Below are positions 33,284 to 43,567 of a stretch of 64,000 bases of DNA, in pieces. The DNA comes from Chondrus crispus (Eukaryota > Rhodophyta > Florideophyceae > Gigartinales > Gigartinaceae). The stretch is from assembly GCF_000350225.1 (NCBI RefSeq), contig NW_005179159.1:430425-494424 (forward strand). The letters are read 5' to 3'. A program made the translations under genes and the position numbers. Each line of letters opens with the position of its first letter. Within the stretch, counting starts at the first letter, position 1. The notes below the pieces were generated by a model. That model ran no database searches, was not told where the DNA came from, and was given only the letters and a program-made list of their open reading frames with translations.

Positions 33284-34940
33284 GGGATGGAGCTTGGCAT
33301 CAAGGACCAATTTATGCACGCGTGCAGAGAGATTGGAGAATGCCTCGGCATTCTTGTCGCATTTCCGTTAAACAGCGCTGGAGAGGTCCATGCAGTTCCG
33401 TGCTCTACACGCGCGTCTATCGAGGAACGTGGGGCAGTACAATTGGAATCGACGCAGCCGATCCGGAGCTGTGTGCAATTATTCGAGGTCGAAACATCAA
33501 GACCTCGACTTCGCTGTTGCGTATCGTCGCTAAATACGTACGAAAAGATAGAGAGTGGCGTATCGTAAGCAGTGCGATTTCAGGTGATCTGGGTGGCACA
33601 CGTCAAGCGTACAGTAGACGCAAGGCATTCCGCGACATGGATTTGGCGCATCACGTTACGGGATTGATCAGTGACCAGCCCGATGCTACTGGAGGAACAA
33701 TTCGCGATGCATTAAGAGGCTACGTTTCCGAGTTGAGAGCTCTGAAGGGGAATGTATTATCGCGGATTCGTCGGCAGGCTGCCATAAACGTACGTTTATG
33801 GCAGCCTGCGAACACGTGTTCGACACACCTGGTACAAATTGCGAATATTTACCTGTTTTGAAATTATTGATGGAGGCCAGAAGCCATGAGTTGGAATTTG
33901 CTACAATATCTTTGCCTGCAATGAGAGATGTCCTCGTGGGGGTTGGTAGACATGAACACGCCCATTTGCGAAAGGCCGCGATTGCGAAACCTGTGAGCAT
34001 TCGTAATGATACTGAGAGGGCGGCAGCCGTCAATTGGGGCCATGGAGCTCGAGAAGCATGGATTGAAGAGAACAAGAACTTGTTGGCGTCTGTCTCGGAG
34101 CGAGGCGTTCGATATGTCGACAGCGTATTTTTATTGTTCTTGCGGACTCTAGTGGCTAGCGAACAGCTGCTCAGACGCTACGTTCTCGGCGCTTGAACGG
34201 GAAATTCTCCTTTGACTGGTAAACACTATATTTCATATTGGATTCTCGTCGAACGGCAATATCGTTCCTATTGCGAATGTGTGAATCTCAGCCGATGAGA
34301 GCACTTCATCATGGTCACGCGTATATGATTTCATCAAGAAGCATTTGCAAGCGTTTGAAGATCGGGCGAAACTCCTATCGGATCGCAACAAAGGGATTTC
34401 GGCGGCAATTGCGAATGTGTTTGCGGAGAACTTTCCCTATCTGCTTTTTGCATCAAACACCGTTTGGATAATTTGGCTCGCCATGGAAGGGGAAATGGAG
34501 GGATGTACAGAGACATGGCGTTAGCCCCCACTATCGAGGCTGTTGCTCGCATTCGTGAATCAGCTCAATTCAAAGGCCTCATCAAGGCTGGACGAGGTGC
34601 GATCATTAAATAAGCTGATGAAGTTCAATTCCTGTCCGCATGCGTCAATGCGGGCGGTGCACTTATGGAAGATCATCATCACAAGCCGCTGAGTCTCAAA
34701 ACCACCATCTAGCAGGAGCACGATTCCAGGATTTAGTCAGCTCGGTCCTCTGGGTGATGAAGTTTGAGGTTAGGCGCTACCAAGAGTGGGCAGGAAATAG
34801 TGCTCGCGAGACCTCATATGCTCTGCCAAGTATTCGTCTGAGGATGGAGAAGTTTACAAATATTGACGCATCCGGACCACTCAGAGATGCGAGTGAGAAT
34901 GCAGCGCTCAGGGATGAATCTAGAAAAGTGTTTACATGAG
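33284..34940 (+). pseudogene. unidentified coding remnant, possibly of a TE
   Basis: Several plus-strand frames read like decayed protein rather than noise. 33322-33861 contains GIDAADPELCAIIRGRNIKT, VAKYVRKDREWRIVSSAISG and RKAFRDMDLAHHVTGLISDQ. 33798-34196 contains HEHAHLRKAAIAKPVSIRND and SVSERGVRYVDSVFLLFLRT. Pieces around 34330-34480 give a helical stretch in another frame. I do not recognise the family. The first part is faintly like the N-terminus of MULE transposases, which is only a guess. A perfect palindrome at 33774-33809 interrupts it. It follows the LTR-like repeat directly, so it might be its internal region. Confidence 0.3.
33774..33809. repeat. perfect 36-bp palindrome
   Basis: 18-bp arms without loop or mismatch, centred on CGTACG (left arm GCAGGCTGCCATAAACGT). 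It falls inside the unidentified coding remnant and breaks its frame. Confidence 0.95.
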
Positions 34941-35021
34941 AACGACTCCTCAGCGTTGCCACAAGGTCTCAATTTCACTCTCCTACAATGTTGATGGCGA
35001 CGTGGTGTCATTGTTTGGATC

Positions 35022-35130
35022 ATGTAGCTGCGGAAGGCCACAGGTAGATTTCTCCATGCAAACATATGTATGTAGCTGCGGAAGGCCACAGGTAGATTTC
35101 TCCATGCAAACATATGTATGTAGCTGCTCT
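35022..35130. repeat. 48-bp tandem repeat
   Basis: Units start at 35022 and 35070 with a partial third at 35118 (ATGTAGCTGCGGAAGG...). The period equals 16 codons, so overlapping frames stay open, but no coding role is supported. Confidence 0.9.
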
Positions 35131-35196
35131 TGCAGGGCACTACGATGAGCGGAAGCATATTCCAATCTAGTTTACAACTGCGTAATGGAAGTCTCA

Positions 35197-35292
35197 ATAT
35201 CCTTCTGGCCACAGCATAATGCTGTGGCCAGAAGGATATCAAATCCTCTCTTGGTATGGTAAAAATGATTGTTACCATACCAAGAGAGGATT
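35197..35292. repeat. two nearly abutting palindromes
   Basis: 35197-35239 has 21-bp perfect arms and a 1-nt loop (TATCCTTCTGGCCACAGCAT). 35242-35292 has 21-bp perfect arms and a 9-nt loop (AATCCTCTCTTGGTATGG). Two bases separate them and the sequences are unrelated. Confidence 0.95.
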
Positions 35293-35394
35293 CGATCATG
35301 CCAGGGACCTTCACGGGGTCCGTAGACAAATGCCTTCGTGTGTCGATTACAACCCCCACGAAAAGCGGGCGCCCACTCACAAGACAGACACAGT

Positions 35395-35610
35395 GGGGAG
35401 GAGAATGTTCATTTTCGGCAGGAGAAAGGGGAGGGAACGGAGAAAATAGGGAGCGGTGTGTTGGGGGGAGGGAGAACGTGAAGGGGAGACAGAGGAGGAG
35501 GGATGGAAGGGGTGTAGAGGAGGATGTGTTTGTTGGGCGGAAGAAGGTGGAGGGAGACGTACAGAATAGAGAGGGGTGTGTGTGGGGAGGGAGAGAAGGT
35601 GGAGTGATTG
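35395..35610. other. polypurine-rich tract
   Basis: About 215 bp almost purely G and A on the plus strand (GGGAGG, GGAGAA and GGTGTG blocks). Open frames here follow the composition. Such a tract could adopt triplex structure; no coding feature is seen. Confidence 0.7.
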
Positions 35611-35719
35611 TATTTAAGTTGTTATTCAAGAAACGTTATTACATTCAGGGCCGTTCTACCCTGCGGATTTCCCGTTATATTGCTTTATATCGGTGTAAAA
35701 TATGCAAATAAAAACCGTG

Positions 35720-36224
35720 CAGCGGGGTCGCGATATAGTGCCATCATTGTTAGTGCCAGCTCTAAAATAGTGCCACCCTTCTGCGGGTGGCACGAATTTT
35801 GAGCCAAGACCGAAGGGTTTCCAGGGAGGCAGTAGGATGGACGTACTCTGCCGGAGACCTGCTGCCGCCGCGGAAAGATATTATACAGTTGCTAAAACTC
35901 GAATATAGACTATGGCGGAAAAAGGCAGGGTCGATGATGCAATTGGACATCTGCAAAAGTGCAGGCTGGCATTTATGGCTGCGAAAAGGGAGAAAGTCAA
36001 TGCCAGGCTCGACAGCTACTAATATCAGAATGCTTGCTTAGACTTGAATCTGTAGTGAAGATGCAAAACATGAGTGATGACGTCCAGCGAGTGGTTTTTG
36101 TGAGCAGTAATGCAAGGAAGTGGCCGCAAAAAGCCGTAAATCTCATTATGTTTTAGTGCCTGGTTCAATATAGTGCCGTTTTCGGCCCATTGACAGACGG
36201 TAGCACTATATCGCGACCCCCCTG
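35720..36224. mobile_element. pogo/Tc1-like MITE (505 bp)
   Basis: Non-autonomous DNA element with 22-bp terminal inverted repeats, one mismatch: CAGCGGGGTCGCGATATAG at the left, and CAGGGGGGTCGCGATATAG read inward from the right. A CAG terminus is typical of pogo/Tigger and many mariner families. Flanks are TG and TA, so one side of an expected TA duplication may be mutated. Subterminal TAGTGCC motifs occur at 35736, 35751, 35768, 36154 and 36171, likely transposase-binding repeats. There is no credible ORF. The pogo-type relic at 101-1438 could belong to the mobilising class, but its own ends are not visible. Confidence 0.8.
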
Positions 36225-36389
36225 TAGTGTTTCTGTATAAATAAAGAAGCCAATCACTGCTGACCGATACGCAAAGATGCTATCTTATACAAATGTACAA
36301 GACTGGATAAGTGCCAGGTAGAAAGGCCCTCAAACCCTTTCGTATCCCTCCCCACTTGCGGCGCGCAACGCGCTTCACGGAGCCCACTT

Positions 36390-36593
36390 AAAAAAATATG
36401 GTCCTTGACCTCTCCCTTTAATGTTTCAATTTCAATACTGGACTAAGTGTCCTTGTCTGTTTGGGCCTCTCGGCCCAAGGCCAGGGTGCCTATAGCATTG
36501 GAGGTGCCTTGCCCACCTCCCAAAAATCCAGGTACACAGCTCAGACTCAGGTGAGCATTGTTGGCCCTGCTCATTACCGCTATTTCATTGTCA
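36390..36593 (-). repeat. 3' LTR of Copia-2
   Basis: 204 bp. Element-sense start TGACAATGAAATAG preceded by AAGGAGGGG; end CCATATTTTTTT followed by the AAGTG target duplication. Diverged copy of 41512-41718. Confidence 0.8.
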
Positions 36594-37206
36594 CCCCTCC
36601 TTGGCGCAACGATGTCTGCGAATGTCGCGAGATTCGAACTCACCACATTAATTTGCAATATATATTTTTCGACCACTACACGACAGTGACTACCGTGTGT
36701 TTCAATTTTCCTTCAATTTTCCAAAACGTTTCACAGGTGTACCATTTGGCCCGGTACCTGGCTTGCATTCACAGTGTCTGGTATAAATAGAATTGATTTC
36801 CTTCCTGCCGTCACCAACTTTACGTCGTCGTTTGGGCGTGCATGCCTGGAGGCGGGTATGGAATTGAGGGGGTCCATGCTTGTGAGTGTGGGCTAGAAGG
36901 TTTGTCCGGCTTCGGTTGTAATTCCTCGGTTGGTGAGGCATCGCAGCGCAGAGCGAAAAGCACTTCCTATCAGGGGCAACCAAGGTTAGACGTATGTTTT
37001 TGCATTTCCCTTCAACGATTTTTATTTTGCTATTTTTGACGCCTCTCGCGCTTAGTGCCTCTCACACTCTACACTTTCGATGCCTCCGGTATCATGAATC
37101 CTTTACGGATTCACATGAAGTTCTGATCACATTTTCGTTATGTAGTAATCTTTCCTTGGAACTTGTTCCTCGAAAGCGAAGTCATCCGAATGCTTTTGGT
37201 TCAGAC
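36594..37206. other. 3' untranslated part of Copia-2 with a tRNA-like box pair
   Basis: No ORF of note. On the minus strand, GTCGTGTAGTGGTC (36684-36671) resembles a Pol III A box and GAGTTCGAATC (36641-36631) a B box, at tRNA-like spacing. The acceptor stem does not pair, so this is not a tRNA gene. It may be a tRNA-derived relic or chance. Confidence 0.35.
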
Positions 37207-40200
37207 TTATTTTTCAGCGATACGCGGCAGAGTTCTTAAATTTTGCAGTGTCCGGTAGTCCACAGGCTTGGTCAGGATATCAACAAGTTGTGCAGTAGTA
37301 GGGAAGCAATGGAGCGAGATGGTTTTTGATGATAAGGTTCTTCGTATGGTGGAATTTGACATGGATATGTTTGTTGCCTGAAGACACTTGTTCGACGGAA
37401 GCCATTGAAATGGCTGTGGTGTTGTCAGACATGACTGCGGTAGCTCCAAGCTGGTGGTTTTCTCCCAGAAGTCCGCTCAGCTCTGAAACAATTCGCGGCG
37501 TCCATATCACCTCTTTCCCTTAATGAGACTTTGCGAGATATTCAGCCTCGGCAGATGAAAGGGCTACAACGGTTTGTCTTAGGCTCTTTCAAACCACGGG
37601 TGAATTATTAAGAGTGAAAATCACTCCAGATATAGAGTGCCTCGTATCTACGCACCCAGCCCAATCGGCGTCTACGAATGCCCCAAGCGAATCTCCAGTG
37701 AAACGTTTTACCCTGGAGTACAGTATACCGAACTTTCTGGTCCCGTAGATGTACCTTAATATCCTGCGAAGCAAATTAGGTTGCCTTTTCCATTAGGTCG
37801 TGCACGTTTCTGGCGAGGATGCATACAGCGAATGATACATCGGGACGAGTACACACTGCAAGGTAAAGTAGTGCACCTATTGAGGAACGATATTTTGAGT
37901 GTTCAGCAGATACAAGGCGCCTATCTGACCAATGTGTCTTTCCGAGATCTGCGTTTGTCGGGAGTGCTGTCCAGACTCTATTTGCATGCCCCAGTCCGTG
38001 TTTCGTTAATAGATCGGCGGTGTACGGAGTTTGCGAATTGATTATTCCGTGAGGCTTCTGACAAATTTCCCATCCCATGAAAGTCTTTAGAGGTCCAAAG
38101 AGCTTGACATCGAAAGTAGCTTTCAAATTACTCTTTTAGGGTTTCCAAGAGTTTCATCGACTTTGTTGCAAACACCATATCATCCACGACGACAAGAACC
38201 ACATTAAACTCAATTCCTGCCTGTAGGTCGAAAACGCAGGCGTCAGCAATTGATTGCCGGAATCCCCAGTTAAGGAAAGTTTTAGCCACCATAGATTCCC
38301 AAATGCGATCGGCTTGTTTTAAGCCCTACATTGATTCCATAAGCACATACACATGGTTTGACATGCCTTCTTTTCCAGAAGAATCCGTAGTTTGTTCCAT
38401 TATTACTTCGAAGTCGATATCGCCGTAGAGATAGGCATCCGATACATCCCCTCCATCGAGGACAAGGTTACAGGCGAAAGCTAATAAAACAGATCGCGAA
38501 TTGCGTCGTGTGATGCAACAGAAGCGTACAGCGAATCCGGATCATAGTCAAAACGAGGATCCTGGAGGTCCCTGCGAACGACGCAACGGGCCTTGTGAAG
38601 AAAATGGACACCATTGTTATCGAGGGGCTTTAAACGAAATACCCATGTGTAGGGCAACGGTTGATATGCCGATGTGCGTGGCATGTGGGGCCACGTTCGT
38701 GTCTTCACCAAGGCAGTTTAATCTCTGTCGATGGCTTGGCACCATGACGGACAAGTTACTGCTTCTGAAAATGAGCGCGGGACGTCAGAATTGGGCAGTC
38801 TGGACCTTCCGCCTAGATGAGATGATGTGAGTAGCGGTTCTCTCAATATTGCGAAGGCTTGCATTAGCATATCTTCAGCAATTACATCATGACCTGTTTC
38901 AATTTCCAATTCACTCTGCCGCGCAATTCTATCTAGAAGAGGTAAAATCCCGGGTAGCCTGCCCTCAGTATATTGTGGGAAATCTCTGGTGCAAGTAATG
39001 ATTACGCGAATTCTTTCTAGAAGAAAGTTCAGGTGAAGGCTTTCTTCGCTTTGAAGACCTATGAAATGCCCATGTTGGGCTCTTGCGCTTAATTTTCTAT
39101 CCGAAGATGTTCGGGACTTGTAGATGAACGCAAAAACAGGCTGTCAAAAGCGTGGGAGGCCACCGTAATCGATTCGTGTCTTGGAGTTCCAGGGGGGATT
39201 GGGAAGGTTTCCTTGAATTATTACGGATGCTAGTCTGTTTCTGAGCCAGTTCTCGTGAGACATTGCTTCTGCCCAGCGGGATTTGAGTAATTTCGATTTA
39301 ATGAGTAAAACACGAGAACGCATTCCAAGCTCTTGCATGAATCTCTCTGTGAGGCTGTTGCACTGTGATGCATACGGTGGGGTATACTTCAGCCTTATCA
39401 AATTGTTCCTGCAGTAGTTCTTGAGTTCGTTGGAAACATTTTCGCCAGCTCCGTCTAATCGTGCATTGATGAGGGGAGATCCGGAAGTAGTTTCCGAACG
39501 AGCTTTGTATTCGATGATGCGATGCGCTACTTCAGAGTTTTCATTGAGAGAGTAAATATTCGACTTCGCTGTGGACTCATCTACTATTCCGAGAGCATAC
39601 CGGCTGCCTCCAATTGATTTCGGATGCACTGGTACCAGAATGTCAAGATGGACGAGTTCTAGAGGAAAAGAAACTGACCTCAAACTCGAATGAATTGGTG
39701 GTCATTTCGCTTTCGCTAGCGAACACAAGACACAGAGAATGTGGTCCAATGTACTCCGGGACAAGTTAGGGACGCTTGACAATACGTCTGCAAGCTGGCG
39801 GTACCGAGCAGGGTTTGGATGGCCTAACTTTGAGTGCCAATCCATTGCATGATCAGAGATAGAATAGTCACCACGAAACGTCGATGTCATTTTCGCATGA
39901 CATGAGGCACATGACGTAGGAGAAATTGTTAAACCCGCAAGGTGAGGTGTGGTATTTCGACTTTCGATTCTCATATGGCACAGCCCCTCGCTTGCTTTCA
40001 CGGTGAAAACAATTCGTTTTGTACAGAGGGTCATCAGAAAACAGGTACTGTAGTTGTTGATAGCAGGCGGATCCGAGTAAATTGAACGTTGAAGTCATCA
40101 GATAGTTGCCCCACTGAGAGAATGTTTGCGGAGAGTTTTGGGGTGTGCAACGCTTTGATGTACATCCCTCCGTTTACGGGAATGTATACGGTTCCATTTC

Positions 40201-41454
40201 CCACGATGATTGAAACTCCTGAGGCAGAGAGAACATCCTCGACAGCTACTTTCTGATAAGATATGAAGGAATCCTTTGAATGAAAGAAGTGGTGTGAACC
40301 ACCGGAATCAATCAGCGCATCTCTACATTTCTTTTTCACCGCTGACTGCAACTGAGCTGCGGAATTTAATACCTGCCATGAAACGGAAAGAGCGATCACG
40401 GTAAGACGGAGTTGAGAATTACGGCGATGGATAAATTCTTGAATTGTTAGACGCGTATTGCGCAGATACGTTATTGCCGCGACCGGAGTTATCCAGACCG
40501 TTGTGAACGATTGATGAAGGTGTAGTAGCTTAGGTTTGGGGATGTGCCCATGGCGTTTGTGGAGCAGGGTGGACGTTCGAAATACCATATCCTCTGGAGT
40601 TTCCGTCTCCACCGCGGTAAAGAAATCTACCACGACCTCTTTGAATACGATTGCGACCTCTTCCCCGAAAATATGAACCCCTTTGATGAGCGTTTCGAGA
40701 CTCTTCTTGCTTGTGTCAGCAATCGGAAGCATAATGGCCAGGCTTTCCGCACACAAAACACGGGCCATTTTTCTTTTTTTAGTACCCAAGTGTGGAGATG
40801 TGAATTGATTCCTTCCGTTGAAAGCAGATGCAGCTGTCGGATTTGAAATGCCTCCCGAATTGTTCTTTTTTCGTTTAGGTCTGGAAATTTCTCCTTTACC
40901 TGCGATAAGAAGTTTGTCGAAGGACATACCGACGGAATTCGTGACTATGGCAAAGGGCTTAAAAGACTGTGGTAGCGTTCGAATCAGCTGAGAGGCCTTG
41001 TAGTCAACTTTCTTATCGTAGGACTCCAGTTTACCAATTATTTCGTTGAACTTCTCGAGGTGCCTTTCCCAATTCTCTCCATTTTTGAAGGAAAGGTTTT
41101 CTAGTTCATTCTGCAGGTTGATGATCAGTTGCGCATTAGAAGTGGTATGCAGTTTTTCTAAAGAATCCTAAAGTTCTTTGGCCGCCTTCTCATCGTCATC
41201 GATCAACTCAGCAATCTGTGCAAGGGGTCCTGTCCCGAGACTAAGGACAATTGCATTTTTGCCTTCATCGTAGCCTCGAGCCATTTATTTCTAGCAGCAG
41301 AGGATGGGTCCTCGGCAATTTCGGAAATCCATAGGAGTTCCACGTCGCCCCGTCGAATAAATGCATAAACGCGGCGACGCCAGTGGAGATAATTTTTGGA
41401 AGTGTTAAGCTTCAAAAGCTTCGTCACAGAGTCTTGGTCTGTCCCGGAAGACAT
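37207..41454 (-). pseudogene. Copia-2 Gag-Pol polyprotein
   Basis: The start ATG at 41454 lies 57 bp inside the 5' LTR (MSSGTDQDSVTKLLKLNTSK). Gag has the NYLHWRRRVYAFI motif of Copia gag proteins. A degraded zinc-knuckle region follows, then protease ALIDSGGSHHFFHS near 40310 with an intact DSG and ANILSVGQLSDDF. The integrase zinc region is WHSKLGHPNPARYRQLADVL...C..C near 39850-39730. The integrase core has LVHLDIL, LDGAGENVSNEL and SLTERFMQELG (39683-39150), with all three acidic residues. RT pieces run from 38711, with VVVDDMVFATK near 38190 as the YVDD equivalent. RNase H segments (FVDADWAGC, MSDNTTAISMA) reach 37207. At least eight frame interruptions make it inactive. Confidence 0.9.
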
Positions 41455-41511
41455 GTTGTGGTGGCGCCACTAAATTAAATGGTCAAGACTTGCTCACTTG
41501 ATGCTATCATA

Positions 41512-41718
41512 ACAAAAATATGGTCCTTCTTGACCTCTCCCTTTAATGTTTCGATCTTATTACTGCACTAAGTATCCTTGTCTGTTGGGTCCTCTCGCCA
41601 CAAGGCCAGGCTGTCTATAGCATCGAAGGTGCCTGGCGCACCTCCCAAGCATCCAGATACATAGTTCAGACTCCTGTGAGCTTTGTTGTCGCCGCTCATT
41701 ACAGTCATATCATTGTCA
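41512..41718 (-). repeat. 5' LTR of Copia-2
   Basis: 207 bp, element-sense start TGACAATGATATGAC, outer flank AAGTG. Diverged copy of 36390-36593. Confidence 0.8.
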
Positions 41719-41777
41719 CACTTTTCAGTAGACTGATCGTGGCAGGCATTAGAGATATCGACTAGCTCTTGAATCAT

Positions 41778-41828
41778 ATTGAGTGTCGTTTGAAACGACC
41801 TTCAGGGTCGTTCCAAACGACACCCAAT
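41778..41828. repeat. palindrome, 23-bp arms, 4-nt loop
   Basis: Arms ATTGAGTGTCGTTTGAAACG and its complement, with two mismatches. It lies 60 bp outside the Copia-2 5' LTR. Confidence 0.9.
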
Positions 41829-42362
41829 AAAACATAGAACATAAAATATGAACTGATCTGATATGCGACTGACCATATATTATCTCCGAGTGTTGGCGCA
41901 CAAAGATTTGGCACCCATCGCGCTCGCAAGTCCCAAACGAGAAGTATTCGTACATTTGCCGCGAAACAAGACGATACTGAATTCAAATTTTTTCACAACT
42001 TCACCTTCCCGCCAAACACACATTTCTTTTCCTGCCATCTCCTCATCGCAATTTCCCCTACGATTTCAATCGATCGACAATCCGACCACTCAGATTCTCG
42101 TGCCCTTCCCAACCGCACCTCCTCTCCCAGTCAAGCCTATGGGTATGGCCCTGTGCTTTCTCCGTCCCAATCCACCACAGAAGTTCCCTTCGGAGGAGCA
42201 GAGAACTACCCACCGACATAAAATTTTGATGAGATCCATCCTCAAGCCTTCCCCGTCATTCTCAATACCGGCCAAAATTGCGAGACCCCTCTCGCCAACG
42301 ATCAATTGCCACACCGATCCAGCTCCTCACCATCCCCGAAAGCATGCAGGCCTAGAAGAGAT

Positions 42363-43286
42363 CGGGCACCCGGGGCATTCTCACAGGCAAATCTGTAAGC
42401 AGCGTGCAAGAGAATGGGAATGTATGGGTCGGGAGCAAAGAGTACGCTGATCGCTCGCTTGGAAAAAGGGAGTAGACTCCTATGCGAGAATATTGGAGCT
42501 GAAGCAGCTATGCAATGAGGCTGGCGCTAATCTCGCAGAAAAGAATGGACAGAACCGTGCTCCCAATTGGACAAAGGAAGAAAGCGCAAGGCTGTGTCCT
42601 GTCTTGGCCAATTCCAGAAATGCGACTGTAGTTGCAAAGATGTAACAGGGCATTACTACCACGCCAGACTTGGACTGTCAGCGCCATGATCCTTTCGTTG
42701 AAGAATTCCAAATGCTGTTCAACGACCTGGATTTCAACCGGGGCCCTCCTGAGGCGTTTGATGGCGTAACTTTGGACATTCTGCTACGCATTGACCCATC
42801 GACGCGGCGACACATTCGCTATGGTCAGAAATTGCAAGAAAAGTGGAAAAGATACGTTCTGCATACACTGTAACCTGCAAAAAGTTTGAGTCTTCTGGAC
42901 AAGGCGATGCACAAAAGGTTCCTATGTCTACTCAGAGGGATGATGTTTTGTGCTACATGCATTGTGTGTTTCACGACCATCCAGTTCGCATGCCGTGTGC
43001 GAATCCTCTCTCTTCAGTCCCAAATGGAGTCCAGGCTCGATGCAGAGAAATGCTCTGCCAGTATGGAGCAGAATGTTACTCAATCTGGAAGGAAACGCCG
43101 CCGAGATGAAAGGACGCATGCCCTTCTGCTGCAATTGCGTCAGTAGCAAGTTCTCGCGATATCGAACGACCGAAGCTGATACAGGACAGCGATGCCAACA
43201 ATATCGCGACGGATAGCCAGGCCATTGAGTTTGACCGCTCTATGAAGATCGCGAACACAGTGTCATCTTCAATTGATCTGGAATCA
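42363..43286 (+). pseudogene. Myb/SANT-like DNA-binding remnant, TE-type
   Basis: Read across several frames, the plus strand gives YARILELKQLCNEAG, NWTKEESARLCPVLANSRNA, DPFVEEFQMLFNDLDFNRG, LDILLRIDPSTRRHIRYGQK, KIRSAYTVTCKKFESSGQGD and DVLCYMHCVFHDHPV. The Trp-Thr-Lys-Glu-Glu opening, the helix-rich middle and the KWKK-RSAYT block look like trihelix/SANT-type proteins that accompany DNA transposases. No transposase partner was found nearby. The frame changes at about 42660 and 42840 plus stops show decay. The exact family is not identified. Confidence 0.4.
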
Positions 43287-43374
43287 AAAATATTGTCAAT
43301 GATCAAAGGTCTTTAAGAGCTTTGATCATTGACAATATTTTCATCTTCTGCGGTAAGTTACCGCAGAAGATGAA
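43287..43374. repeat. two abutting palindromes
   Basis: 43287-43341 has 22-bp perfect arms (AAAATATTGTCAATGATCAAAG) with an 11-nt loop. 43340-43374 has 17-bp perfect arms (TTCATCTTCTGCGGTAA) with a 1-nt loop. They share the junction bases and are otherwise unrelated. Confidence 0.95.
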
Positions 43375-43526
43375 TACTCGACGCGGTGTTTGGAACGATA
43401 TACGCGTCGCTTAAACTATGTCGAAGAAATGATAAACGACGCAATGTCACACAAAGACTAGAAAACGGCCAAGTTTGGCATCTCCCATGCTCATCAATTT
43501 CATCATCGCGCTCAACGTGTGCGTGC

Positions 43527-43567
43527 TGTGGATTTGCGGCTGCCATTATGGCCGCCGCAAATCCACA
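43527..43567. repeat. palindrome, 20-bp arms, 1-nt loop
   Basis: TGTGGATTTGCGGCTGCCAT against its complement, one mismatch. Confidence 0.9.

Larger units (their letters stand above)
36390..41718 (-). mobile_element. Copia-2 LTR retrotransposon, minus strand
   Basis: A 5329-bp element: direct LTRs at 36390-36593 and 41512-41718, and a matching 5-bp duplication CACTT at 36385-36389 and 41719-41723. Element-sense AAGGAGGGG directly before the 3' LTR is a good polypurine tract. The minus strand encodes gag, DSG protease, HHCC zinc, integrase, RT and RNase H in Copia order. Stops and shifts are spread throughout. The LTR starts TGACAATGA but ends in a T-run instead of CA, which is unusual. Confidence 0.88.

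Noticed and set aside
36620-36693. A tRNA gene on the minus strand
   Set aside because: A-box and B-box-like motifs and a T-arm are present, but the acceptor stem does not pair and the anticodon arm is poor.
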